DNA from: Tardibacter chloracetimidivorans | GTDB lineage: Bacteria; Pseudomonadota; Alphaproteobacteria; Sphingomonadales; Sphingomonadaceae | Assembly (NCBI RefSeq): GCF_001890385.1 | Contig: NZ_CP018221.1 | Span: 669,501-733,500 of the forward strand | Reading direction: 5' to 3' | Length of the DNA: 64,000 nucleotides | In this document: one piece after another, positions 8,191 through 16,586 of the stretch | How the letters are laid out: each line of letters opens with the position of its first letter | How positions within the stretch are numbered: position 1 is the stretch's first letter | The notes under the pieces: model-generated | What the model saw: the letters and a program-made list of their open reading frames with translations, nothing else | The model's database searches: none | What the model was told of the DNA's origin: nothing | Translations under genes and position numbers: made by a program

Positions 8191-8202
8191 CTTGTTATGT
8201 GT

Positions 8203-8478
8203 TTAATCTAGGTCTTCGTCTTCAGCGTCTAGCCGTGCTGCAATCTGATCTTTTTGGTTGATCCTATGTCGCAACTCAGCTTCGATAGCCTTGAGACCCT
8301 GATAGAGATTGTAGGCATTCTCTCTCCCCGGTGTGTCGTGGGGATTTGATGCCATGAATGCTTCAAAGCACTGAAAGCCAATGCCTTGGATTACTGATAC
8401 GAATGTAGGGTTGCCTAAGAGGGCCTCCGCCTGGAGACCCCCTTCGACAATCGCCTGCTCCTGTTCGGAGAGGTCCAT
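8203..8478 (-). CDS. Small conserved protein between Tad2 and scaffold genes
   Basis: Protein of 91 residues of unknown function. The start at 8478 (MDLSEQEQAIVEGG) is preferred because its ATG overlaps the stop of the Tad2 gene (TAATG), which suggests translational coupling; a longer frame exists but overlaps Tad2. It is helical and acidic. P2 has a counterpart at 56079-56393 (LTEEEEQEILEGQAASDLL...), also just before the scaffold gene, so it is probably a virion-assembly accessory. Confidence 0.7.
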   Translation of the reverse strand: MDLSEQEQAIVEGGLQAEALLGNPTFVSVIQGIGFQCFEAFMASNPHDTPGRENAYNLYQGLKAIEAELRHRINQKDQIAARLDAEDEDLD

Positions 8479-8741
8479 TAAACTACCTGCTCCCAATCTT
8501 CCGCCAGAACGTCCGTCTGGGAGGCCAACCAAGGGACAACAGTGTCCTGAGCGGTCTTCATGTCGATATGTGCGTGGTAGTTAATCTCCGTGCCCTCCGG
8601 GTAAATCCCAAGGAGAGGGGCGCGGTTGACCTTAAAAGTAGAACCGGGGACAAGGAAGAGGAACATCCCCTTCCCGTTCCATCCCACACGGGCTACACGC
8701 TTGCCGTCTTTAAGATAGGCAAGTGCATCTCCAAAGTTCAT
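8478..8741 (-). CDS. tad2: Tad2-family (DUF2829) anti-Thoeris protein
   Basis: Protein of 87 residues matching the DUF2829/Tad2 family over its full length: MNFGDALAYLKDGKRVAR at the start, GWNGKGMFLFLVPGS, NRAPLLGIYPEG, YHAHIDMKTA and the closing PWLASQTDVLAEDW. Characterised Tad2 proteins form tetramers that sequester the cyclic ADP-ribose-type signal made by Thoeris ThsB and so block this defence. It sits between portal and scaffold genes, coupled to the next gene. P2 lacks it at the same position (56393-56403 holds no gene), so it looks like a moron. The family call is strong; activity here is inferred. Confidence 0.88.
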   Translation of the reverse strand: MNFGDALAYLKDGKRVARVGWNGKGMFLFLVPGSTFKVNRAPLLGIYPEGTEINYHAHIDMKTAQDTVVPWLASQTDVLAEDWEQVV

Positions 8742-8761
8742 ATATTTCCTTAATGTTGTGT

Positions 8762-10810
8762 TTAACTGTTCGGGCTGATGATAGCCGAAGTCTTCTTCTC
8801 GGCACCTTCGTCAGCGGCTGTTTCCTGAGCCAGCGCAAGTTCGGCAATAGCCGTCTCAATGCGGTTCTGGGTCTCAGCGTCCTTGCGGTCAGCTTCGCGT
8901 GTCTGAAGCATGAACTCGATGGTCTTGAAGCGTTGCTCCATGTCAAGCCTAGTCTGCTCAAGCTGCCCTTCGAGTTGGGCCTTCATCTGCTGTACCTGAG
9001 CATTGACGGCAATAGACTGGGTTTCAGCCTTCACCTTCTCAAGCTCTGCCATCGCCATAGGATCGGGTTCTGGAGGCTTCATCTTCGTAGGATCGTTGAC
9101 GAACTCAATGGGGTTCTTATAACCCTTGATGCCAAGAACCTTCTTGAAGAGATTGAACCTCTTGGCCTCATCGTAGAGACGCGAGGAACCCTCATCGCTG
9201 GTAAGCATGTTGTGGAAAGCCAGAAGCTCCTCAACCTGCCTCTCGTCCTCACGATAGCCCAAGCGAAGGTCTACAGAGACATCAATACGCTTGCGCCACT
9301 TGGAGGGCGTGACAGGGATATAGGCCCCAGCGACCTCAAAGACCCTCTCGTTCTTCTCGTTCTCGATAACCAATTGGTAGACTTCGAGGTAGAGAGGCTT
9401 GAGGAACTGGTTAGCGAACTGCCGGGCCATGATCTTCTGGCGCTGCATGGAGGCCGACATAAGCCGCTCAACCATTGCATCGGAGTTCTGATTGCTTACC
9501 GCGTCCTTGTTGAGACCCTGAGAGAGCCTGGAGACGCCTGTGCTGTCCTCTTTGTCCTCATCAAGCATCTGGAGCGTCTGGAAGACGTAAGGGTTTAGAG
9601 AGGCTTGAGGGAGCGGGAAGATACCATCAGGCCGCGTGACGTTGACCAAGCCGCCTATGCGGTTGTCGATCAGTTCACGAGGGTTGGTCAGTGCGCCCTT
9701 AACGACACCATAGCGAGGATTGTTCGTCACTACGGTATGGTCAAGGACCCCTCGCGTCAGGACGGTCTTAGCGTTCTGCGTAGGGACCACTCGATCAGCG
9801 TAGTTGTTGCCGTGGAACCTGTGAGGAATCGGGACGGGAGCGTAGGTAAGGAACGGATGCCTATCCACTTGCTCCTTGTCCAGAACCACTCCACCGGACC
9901 AAATGACCTTCCAGAAGCGATTGCGTCCAGAGCCGTCCAGGTCCAGCCATGTGTAGCTTTCGCGGACAAGGAACTTCTCTGAGGACGCCTGTGTGCTTTC
10001 GTCTCGGAGAGAGAGGTTATCGCCACCTACGGGATCGTAACGAGCCAGCTTCTCGGAATCCAGACCAAGCTCACCCTCTACAGGACCAATCTTGTCAATC
10101 TGGGAGGACTTATATCCCTCGGCCAGAAGCTCGCTGCGGGTCTTCTCCTCGATAAAGGAGCAATCCGTGGTGCGAGTGAACCTCTTGATCGCCGGGTTGA
10201 CGATGAACTGCTCTGGAGGAACCGGCTCGATCTTGACGCGGCTATTGTCCATCTTCCGGATAATCGTACCGCTGATGGCCCCGCTGTCGTCGATCTCGGC
10301 TTCGAGAAGCTCAACCTCAGGGTCACTCAGGAGGACATTGAACTTGTCCTCATCGTACCCTTCGAACTCCTCTTCGATCTCTTCGACGCACTCGTCCCAA
10401 TAGACACGTGCGACACCTGCGCGAGCGATGAGGCCGTCATGGATCACAGAGCCAAACACATGGTCCGCATCGTTCTGATTGAAGATGACGTACTTGGTGT
10501 AGTCCGTGCAGACCTTGGCTGCTTCAATGTCTTCAGGGCCGGTAGGACTGAATTGTACAATGTCCCTACCGCTGCTGAAGGTCTCAACGAGGATAGCCTT
10601 GGCAGACTCTACGCTGTCGTAGACATCCGTTGAGACATACTTGGAGTTACCACCGTGGACAGGGAGAGGCTTCTTGCCCTCATAGTAGTCTTGAACCCGC
10701 TCTCGCTCTTTGGAGAGCTTGGTGTTATTGTACTTCTCTCCAGATGACACGGCGCTGCGAAGAATGGAAAGCAGTTCTTCATCTGTCAGTTTCTTTTGTT
10801 TTCTTGCCAT
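8762..10810 (-). CDS. Portal protein (SU10-like)
   Basis: Protein of 682 residues forming the dodecameric portal at the capsid vertex, through which DNA is packaged and ejected. The N-terminus (KKLTDEELLSILRSAVSSGE) is followed by a wing/stem region (VYDSVESAKAILVETFSSG) and the helical crown with SRLSQGLNKDAVSNQNSD. A long coiled coil (about 570-660) forms the C-terminal barrel. It is larger than the T7 portal (536). The P2 portal (687 residues, 56403-58466) aligns throughout, including SRLSQGL and the ISPNS/ASPNS end. It lies 4 bp after the terminase gene. Confidence 0.92.
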   Translation of the reverse strand: MARKQKKLTDEELLSILRSAVSSGEKYNNTKLSKERERVQDYYEGKKPLPVHGGNSKYVSTDVYDSVESAKAILVETFSSGRDIVQFSPTGPEDIEAAKVCTDYTKYVIFNQNDADHVFGSVIHDGLIARAGVARVYWDECVEEIEEEFEGYDEDKFNVLLSDPEVELLEAEIDDSGAISGTIIRKMDNSRVKIEPVPPEQFIVNPAIKRFTRTTDCSFIEEKTRSELLAEGYKSSQIDKIGPVEGELGLDSEKLARYDPVGGDNLSLRDESTQASSEKFLVRESYTWLDLDGSGRNRFWKVIWSGGVVLDKEQVDRHPFLTYAPVPIPHRFHGNNYADRVVPTQNAKTVLTRGVLDHTVVTNNPRYGVVKGALTNPRELIDNRIGGLVNVTRPDGIFPLPQASLNPYVFQTLQMLDEDKEDSTGVSRLSQGLNKDAVSNQNSDAMVERLMSASMQRQKIMARQFANQFLKPLYLEVYQLVIENEKNERVFEVAGAYIPVTPSKWRKRIDVSVDLRLGYREDERQVEELLAFHNMLTSDEGSSRLYDEAKRFNLFKKVLGIKGYKNPIEFVNDPTKMKPPEPDPMAMAELEKVKAETQSIAVNAQVQQMKAQLEGQLEQTRLDMEQRFKTIEFMLQTREADRKDAETQNRIETAIAELALAQETAADEGAEKKTSAIISPNS

Positions 10811-10813
10811 TCT

Positions 10814-12421
10814 TTACAGTGCTTCAATATAAAACTCGTCAGTGGATTCCACAGGGTCGAAAGCGCCCTCATGGATATGATTAGCCAGCGCCAAGCTCAT
10901 TACGCAGTCATCATGGCAGCCTGCTTCGGCAGTCATCTTTCCGGCATCGTCAACAACAAAGGTCATCAGTTCTTCAATAGTAGTCTTGTCGTTTAACTGA
11001 ATGACACCTTCGCGGACTTCCGCCCTCAACTGGTCGATAATGAGCGGCTTGGTTTGGACGTTGGTTTGGAAACCTAGCTTGACGGTCTCTGTGTCTGAAA
11101 TCTTGTCATAGACCACTTCGGTATGGAGGTTCGGATAGTTGAAATCCTTACCTAACCGGGTGTTGGGAAGGATACCGTGGTTGTTTCTTTCGACGATAAG
11201 CCGCGCTTCGTTGAACAGCATACCTAGATGGTAGAGAACATAACTGTAGTAATCCGGGTCAACCTGTGACCTCCAGATAGCTACCTGTCTCTTCTTACTG
11301 TCCAATATCTGAGCGACAGACCAGTCAGACTTGTTGATGCCCAGGCTTCGTGTACCGTCAGCAACGTCAGCGCCTATGTAGTACTTCTCGCCTGGGTCTA
11401 TGTGCTTGTATAGTAGAAGCTCGCCGCGAGGGTCAGGTTCAAAGTGGAAGTCCGAATAGTGGCCTCCAGTCTGCACAAGGGCCATGCGATCCACAATGTC
11501 AGGGACATCAGGGAGGCGCTTTGCGAGGACATGGGAGTTGAACACAGGACGGCCAGAGGTCAGAAAGGCGTCCTCAGGGGTGTTAGGATACTCCTGGTTC
11601 CAGAGGTCCAGACCCTTCTCTGCGATCTTGCGGCGTCGGAACTGAAGTTGGGCATCGTCGAGACCAAAGCGTTCTACCAATGCCTCTTCGTCAGGGGTGC
11701 GTTGGAAGCCTGTAGGTACTTTTTCCCTGTAGCCTGGATCAATGAACCAAGGGAGGAACAGCGGATAGTAGCCATTCTTTCCTTGCTCTGCGCCCTTCCA
11801 GAACTCATAGAAAGGCCCTGAGACACCATTGGCGGTGCTTTCGATGAAGACCGCAGAGCCTCTAGAGTTAGGGATGGCGTCCAGAAGTCCACTCAGGATG
11901 TCGTTGGCGCTGGACTTAGGCCAGAAGGCCAACTCGGACAGGTGAGCAACGTTAATCGTTTCACCACGAGCCACCGAGTCACCACCAGCAGTCGCCACCA
12001 TGTACCCAGAGTCCAGAACGCCGAACTTGAGTTCTCGCTTGGATGAGTATTTGGTCTGAGGCTTAAGCTCTACAGGAGTGTTGTCGTAGAACCGCTTGGT
12101 CATATCGAACAAGGCTGCGGTGCTGTCTGCCTTGTGGGTCATAACGAGGGCTTTTTGAGCCTTACGCTGCGAGACCCACCAGTACATCCAGGCACCAACA
12201 GCCGTCGAAAGGCCCATCTGTCGGCCCTTCAGGATGACGATACGAACCTTCCCGTCTGTGCGGAGTTGAGTATCGATAACCTCCAGTAGTCGCTTCTGTG
12301 CTTCATTCAGCTTGAGAGGGAGGATTTCGCTCTCTTTGGTCCTGATTTGGAGGGCGACAGGAGCGTAGTAGTTGAAATCCTCCAGGAGCCGCTTTCGTAC
12401 CTTAAGAGTCTTCGGGTCCAT
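10814..12421 (-). CDS. terL: Terminase large subunit
   Basis: Packaging motor ATPase and nuclease of 535 residues from the ATG at 12421 (MDPKTLKVRKRLLEDF). The Walker A variant is KGRQMGLST (about residues 66-74) and the Walker B region is INVAHLSELAFW. Further on are a C-terminal RNase H-like nuclease (YYIGADVADG, then LIVERNNHG) and the conserved end with CHDDCVMSLALANHIHEG. The first 20 bases overlap the small-subunit gene, usual for coupled translation. In P2 only the CHDD...-containing tail of this gene remains (58463-58570), so P1 is the only source of an intact large terminase in the window. Confidence 0.93.
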   Translation of the reverse strand: MDPKTLKVRKRLLEDFNYYAPVALQIRTKESEILPLKLNEAQKRLLEVIDTQLRTDGKVRIVILKGRQMGLSTAVGAWMYWWVSQRKAQKALVMTHKADSTAALFDMTKRFYDNTPVELKPQTKYSSKRELKFGVLDSGYMVATAGGDSVARGETINVAHLSELAFWPKSSANDILSGLLDAIPNSRGSAVFIESTANGVSGPFYEFWKGAEQGKNGYYPLFLPWFIDPGYREKVPTGFQRTPDEEALVERFGLDDAQLQFRRRKIAEKGLDLWNQEYPNTPEDAFLTSGRPVFNSHVLAKRLPDVPDIVDRMALVQTGGHYSDFHFEPDPRGELLLYKHIDPGEKYYIGADVADGTRSLGINKSDWSVAQILDSKKRQVAIWRSQVDPDYYSYVLYHLGMLFNEARLIVERNNHGILPNTRLGKDFNYPNLHTEVVYDKISDTETVKLGFQTNVQTKPLIIDQLRAEVREGVIQLNDKTTIEELMTFVVDDAGKMTAEAGCHDDCVMSLALANHIHEGAFDPVESTDEFYIEAL

Positions 12422-13070
12422 CGGCTTCCTGCGCGGCGAGAGCCTCAAGCAGCGATTCGGCCTTGTGGATCGTTACGTCACTCTTGGACGCGGGCTTGGC
12501 TCTGGTATAATCAAGAACGAGCCTACTAGCGGACAGTTTGTGGGCCGTAGAGGTCGCCTTGTTCTTCATAATGGTGAGGGCTTCCAGGAGGGCCGCTTGG
12601 GCCATCTGGTCGTCTGGGACAAGTCCTTCGTCAGCCATGATATTAAACATTTTCCTTGCTTGTTTCTCGGCCTCAGCGACCTCAACAGCGTACTCTTTGT
12701 AATTCCATCCAGAAGGAACGCCGGTCTTGCGGCCTGTCTTTCCTATCGACTTCTCATGCAACAGTTTGCCAGCACGAGAACGCTGTTTAGGCGTCATGTT
12801 CTTCGTGTGGTTCCTGCGCTGTGACCTGCGCTTCTTCCTAAGTTTTTCGATTAGTTCTTTTGGCTGTCTTGGGGGCCGCTTTGTTGCTTCGTCGAGGGAC
12901 TGTAGAATGAAGTCCGTTAGTTGTTCGGGCTTCCTCTTGGTCGTCGATCCCTTCGGCCTGCCCCTCGGCTTCGGGACCGGCTTCGGCCACCACTTCGGCT
13001 TGTTCTTCGATCCCTTCGGTCTCCCGCGCTTCCGTGTTATCAATTCGACGGGAGCTTCTGGATTCTCCAT
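12402..13070 (-). CDS. Probable terminase small subunit with two AT-hooks
   Basis: Protein of 222 residues. The start at 13070 has a good AGGAG 8-9 nt upstream. Two AT-hook-like motifs, KRGRPKGSKNK and PRGRPKGSTTK, lie in the first 45 residues, followed by a very basic helical segment (ELIEKLRKKRRSQRRN) and an alpha-helical C-terminus. Position directly before terL, size, and DNA-binding character fit a small terminase. AT-hooks are unusual in that family and suggest minor-groove binding at AT-rich sequence. The first 233 bases are also covered by the end of another frame (12838-13254). Confidence 0.65.
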   Translation of the reverse strand: MENPEAPVELITRKRGRPKGSKNKPKWWPKPVPKPRGRPKGSTTKRKPEQLTDFILQSLDEATKRPPRQPKELIEKLRKKRRSQRRNHTKNMTPKQRSRAGKLLHEKSIGKTGRKTGVPSGWNYKEYAVEVAEAEKQARKMFNIMADEGLVPDDQMAQAALLEALTIMKNKATSTAHKLSASRLVLDYTRAKPASKSDVTIHKAESLLEALAAQEADGPEDS

Positions 13071-13254
13071 AAAGGCTCCTATTTATAGCGTTTTTGATCG
13101 GTGTGATGACGTTGGGACACCCAGAGAATGTTGGGTTAAGCAGTTCGCCCAGTTCAGTGACTATCTGCTTCTTTTCGTCATCTGAGAGGAGCTTAGACAA
13201 CAAGACGGTTTCGCAGTCCCGCAACAGAGAGACAGCTTCAGTAGCTTTCAGCAT
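12838..13254 (-). CDS. Overlapping small gene ahead of terS, uncertain
   Basis: Protein of 138 residues. The first 60 residues (MLKATEAVSLLRDCETVLLS...) lie in otherwise unassigned sequence and look like a normal helical domain. The rest overlaps the small-terminase gene in another frame and is low complexity (Glu/Ala/Gly-rich, then Arg/Lys-rich), as expected from reading AT-hook codons out of frame. An AAGGA precedes the ATG. It may be a short real gene with an overprinted tail, or the N-terminal part of a longer small terminase made by frameshifting. Confidence 0.5.
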   Translation of the reverse strand: MLKATEAVSLLRDCETVLLSKLLSDDEKKQIVTELGELLNPTFSGCPNVITPIKNAINRSLYGESRSSRRIDNTEARETEGIEEQAEVVAEAGPEAEGQAEGIDDQEEARTTNGLHSTVPRRSNKAAPKTAKRTNRKT

Positions 13255-13303
13255 AAAATCCTTGGAGGAGGTGGGAGGACCGAAGCCCTCCCGATAGGTG
13301 TGT

Positions 13304-15316
13304 TTACTTCTTGATTTGAGCCAGTAGAGGCTTGAGGAACAGTTCGCCTAGAGCCTTCTGGTCGTCTGGAAGGGACTCAAGGGCCGTCTGTACGACTGCC
13401 TCTGCGTCTGCCTTCTTGGATGTGTTGCCTAGCGTCGTCGCTGCTTCTGACAGGAGGGCCTTGGACGGCTCCGGGAGAGCCGCGTGTCCTTGGATGGCAG
13501 AGAGCGTCTGAGAGACCCTATTCTGGTTGCCTTGGGCGGTTGCTCTATAAGCCTCCGGGTTGCGGATGCCTGGGTCGCCTATGTCCACCTGTAGAGGCGT
13601 CTGGTTTCCCTTGCGGACACCCTCAACGATAGGAGCCTCTATGCCCCCGTCTATTGCCTGCTGCTTAAGGCGTTGGTACGTTCCGTCGTCCTCAAGGAAC
13701 TTTCGCATCAGAGGGGTTGCGGCACGTCCAAACTTACCCTTCGGGGTGAATGTAGCGTAACCAAGGCGGAGCGCATTAGCATCATCGGCCAGTTCTGGGT
13801 GTTTCTCTGCGATGAACTGAAGGGCACGTTTAGCATCTTCTGGCGGGACCCCAAGAGACCTAGAAGCGTAGTTCGCGGTGATTGCCGGGTTGCCTTCGAT
13901 ACCGTTGGCTATGTTCTTGCGTACCAATTCATCTAGAGCATCAGGTGCCTTCGTCTTCGGTAGCTTCGGGGCATCCACAATGTCGGCGTAATGCTGCTTG
14001 AAGGCGCGATCGGCTGCCGGTTGTGGCGAAGGTCCTGTCCTATCTTGGACATAACGATAGAGCTTGGCCTTCTTAGCGAGCTTTTCGGCACTGTTGACGC
14101 GAGCAGCTTCACCAGCGTCTGCGCTAAAGCCTCTAAGGAGGCGTTTTATGGCAGTGCCTGCACCAGAACCCATGAACGCCCCTGGTACACCACCCGTTAT
14201 GGCACCGCCCGCTGTAGCAGCGCCCTCAACCACATTAGCCGCTGCACGTCCAAAGCCACCTCTCGGAAGCTCTGGGGTGTAGTCGTAGGCTATCTGGGTC
14301 TTCTTGATGCCCTGCTTTAGTGCCTCTTTGGCCGCGGGGTCGGTTACAGGGTCCAGGAGGGCGTCCAGCTTGTCGGGAGTGATAGACCACTTCTGGCCTA
14401 TGGCTGTCCTGATCGCCGTCTTTTCGCTCTCCTTGATGGGCAGTCGGTTTATCATATTACCGTACTGCTCCATGTAGCCGTCAATAACGTCGTTCACCTG
14501 TTTAGCAGTGAACACAGCGCGGCCCTTGGGAGCGTTGGCTGACCTCTTGCCTGCTAGGTCGGCTAAGTCCTGCGCGAACTCAGCGACGTAAGGTGCATCC
14601 GGGTCCTTCGCTATCTGGCCAGCCTTAACGTACCGCTTGGCATCCCCTGCCCGCTCTATAGCATCTCCGGTTGCGTCTACGCCTGCCTTGATGCCTTTGG
14701 CTGTCTGGACCGGAAGACCCCCAGCAATACCGCCGACGAGCATACCTGCACCTTCAGCCCAAGGGTTTCCGGGGGCCACATCACGAGCAGCTTGTCCGCC
14801 TATTCCAGACCCAGCGCCTGCCATCAATTCCTGAGCAACAAAGCGCGTAGGGGTTGCGGTAGAGCCTTGCGTGAGTTGCGCCAGTGCCCTCTTGGCGGCT
14901 CCAGAGGTCTTGGTTAGGGTCTTGGCAGCATTGATAGAGATAGGCGCTGTGGACACTAGCCCACCTGCCGCCTGCCCTACGCCGCGTGAGAGAGACGAGA
15001 GATACTCTTCGCCCTTCGTTTGGGGCTTGTACTCTTCTTTTACCTGCCCAAAGCCGAGTTTGTGAAGCCCGGAACGGATAGACTCTGAGCCGCCTAAGGG
15101 TTTCTCTATGCCCGCACCGAAAGCGTTAAGGCCTGCCGTAACGAGGTCCACAGGGGCACCTAGCGTGTCTGCGATACCTTCGTTGATGGAGCCGCCTACC
15201 AAGCCGACCTTACTGGTCTTTGGTTTCTTTTTGGTCTTAGTGACCTCTCCGATCACAGGGGCTGACGCCCACGCAGGCGTACTTTCGCCCACTATAGGAG
15301 CGTCTTGCCATCCCAT
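13304..15316 (-). CDS. Large internal virion / ejection protein, P1
   Basis: Protein of 670 residues, MGWQDAPIVGESTPAWAS..., rich in Ala and Gly with glycine-zipper-like hydrophobic stretches (GAGSGIGGQAARDV, GGAITGGVPGAFMGSGAG) able to insert in membranes, and a coiled, helical C-terminus. It matches in layout the 707-residue P2 protein (59031-61154), including the GGSINEGIADTLGAP/GGYGDELAAGAE region. In short-tailed phages such proteins are carried in the head and ejected with DNA to form a trans-envelope channel; that role is inferred from position and composition. ATG at 15316 touches the stop of the next upstream gene. Confidence 0.7.
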   Translation of the reverse strand: MGWQDAPIVGESTPAWASAPVIGEVTKTKKKPKTSKVGLVGGSINEGIADTLGAPVDLVTAGLNAFGAGIEKPLGGSESIRSGLHKLGFGQVKEEYKPQTKGEEYLSSLSRGVGQAAGGLVSTAPISINAAKTLTKTSGAAKRALAQLTQGSTATPTRFVAQELMAGAGSGIGGQAARDVAPGNPWAEGAGMLVGGIAGGLPVQTAKGIKAGVDATGDAIERAGDAKRYVKAGQIAKDPDAPYVAEFAQDLADLAGKRSANAPKGRAVFTAKQVNDVIDGYMEQYGNMINRLPIKESEKTAIRTAIGQKWSITPDKLDALLDPVTDPAAKEALKQGIKKTQIAYDYTPELPRGGFGRAAANVVEGAATAGGAITGGVPGAFMGSGAGTAIKRLLRGFSADAGEAARVNSAEKLAKKAKLYRYVQDRTGPSPQPAADRAFKQHYADIVDAPKLPKTKAPDALDELVRKNIANGIEGNPAITANYASRSLGVPPEDAKRALQFIAEKHPELADDANALRLGYATFTPKGKFGRAATPLMRKFLEDDGTYQRLKQQAIDGGIEAPIVEGVRKGNQTPLQVDIGDPGIRNPEAYRATAQGNQNRVSQTLSAIQGHAALPEPSKALLSEAATTLGNTSKKADAEAVVQTALESLPDDQKALGELFLKPLLAQIKK

Positions 15317-16575
15317 TAGGGTTTCTTCCTTATCTTTCCGTCGGGGCCTATGAAAGTGGCACCGCTTGGCAGAGAGTTAAACTGGGCATCGGATGTAATC
15401 TTAGCGACGCCTTTAGACTTCCCGCCACCTGTGACCTGCTTCTCGAACGCCTTCTCATAGTTATCTTTCCAGTTGGTTGTGTACCGGATGTAACTTGTTC
15501 CGGGGTCCTTTTGGGCTTTATTGACGTAAGAGTTGAACATCCGAGTAGTTCGGATTGCGTTTGCTTCAAGAACCCCGAGAACCTTGTTGAACGCCTTGGG
15601 GTCGGTCGCCATGTTCGGGATAGAGCGACGAATGATCGCACGTTCCATCTCGGTCAACTGGCCTAGACCACGCTGACTCTGGGCTGCGCCTAGCTCAATC
15701 TTAGAAAGGAGTGCCTCAGCAAAGTTCTTGCTTGTGAGGTCAACGTCGCCAACGTCCATACCGAACGCCTGCGCAACTTGACGAACGCCGCCCTGCACAA
15801 CGCCTGCGCCTACCCCTGCTTTGCCGTACTCTTGACGCAACTGCCGGTAGACAGGTAGTGCATCGCTTGCTGCTAGAAAGTTGTCGTAGCCCTTCTCGAA
15901 CTGCTTCGCGTCGGCCTTCTCAACACTCTTCTCGAAGAACGAGGGCTGATTGCCACGAGATGCAGCGGCAAGATACGCACGTTCCATAGCGCCACTCTGT
16001 GCCATCATGGCACGTTCCATAGCAGCCGATTGCTGCATTGCGGCTCGTTCGTTTGCCATAGCGCCTTGGGCCAATATCTGGTCCATACGCTGATCGCCGC
16101 GAGCATCCAGCAACGCTTGCTGGCCTTCGAGCTTCTGGTTCGCAAGGCCGGACTGCCAATCCTGGACCGCCTCAACGGGGGCGTAGGACACCTTGCCGGT
16201 CATAGGATCGACGGAAGCCTGAATGGCCCCATCAGCAAGGAACTGCGTCTTGGGTTTCCTGCGGTCCTCTTCTTCTCGGAGCGTATCCAGGAAGGCAGAA
16301 GCTCCAGCGCCCATGCCCTGCCCGAAAGAGGGGGCTGCGAGCATGTTGGCACCAAAGGCAATGAGGGCCTCTGAAGCGCCTGGGCGGTTGAATAGGCCGG
16401 ACTTCTGCTCTGTTCCGGTTAGCTTTTGGCCTACACGGTCGTTTGCAAAGGTAGAGGCGCCACTAAAGCCGTTGTTGAGCCTGCGGTCCTCTGGGGAAAT
16501 AGGGTCCTTATCGCCTCCTCCGAGAATGCCAACACCAGAGAGACCCTTACCGATGAGGTCTAATATACCTGCCAT
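15316..16575 (-). CDS. Internal virion protein with Ala/Met repeats, P1
   Basis: Protein of 419 residues. A Gly-rich N-terminus (LIGKGLSGVGILGGG) precedes a helical centre with short repeats around AMERAMMAQSGAMERAYLAA (about 180-205) and a C-terminal helical domain (GLGQLTEMERAIIRRSIPN). P2 has two adjacent genes in its place (61151-62035 and 62039-62803); the N-terminal phrase SxGxxMxxxxxFGxxxxxAAxxxLxxxR and the later EMERA/RMEQLSLAMARS helix suggest they correspond to its two halves. The role in DNA ejection is inferred from neighbours. Confidence 0.65.
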   Translation of the reverse strand: MAGILDLIGKGLSGVGILGGGDKDPISPEDRRLNNGFSGASTFANDRVGQKLTGTEQKSGLFNRPGASEALIAFGANMLAAPSFGQGMGAGASAFLDTLREEEDRRKPKTQFLADGAIQASVDPMTGKVSYAPVEAVQDWQSGLANQKLEGQQALLDARGDQRMDQILAQGAMANERAAMQQSAAMERAMMAQSGAMERAYLAAASRGNQPSFFEKSVEKADAKQFEKGYDNFLAASDALPVYRQLRQEYGKAGVGAGVVQGGVRQVAQAFGMDVGDVDLTSKNFAEALLSKIELGAAQSQRGLGQLTEMERAIIRRSIPNMATDPKAFNKVLGVLEANAIRTTRMFNSYVNKAQKDPGTSYIRYTTNWKDNYEKAFEKQVTGGGKSKGVAKITSDAQFNSLPSGATFIGPDGKIRKKP

Positions 16576-16586
16576 CTATGGGTTCC

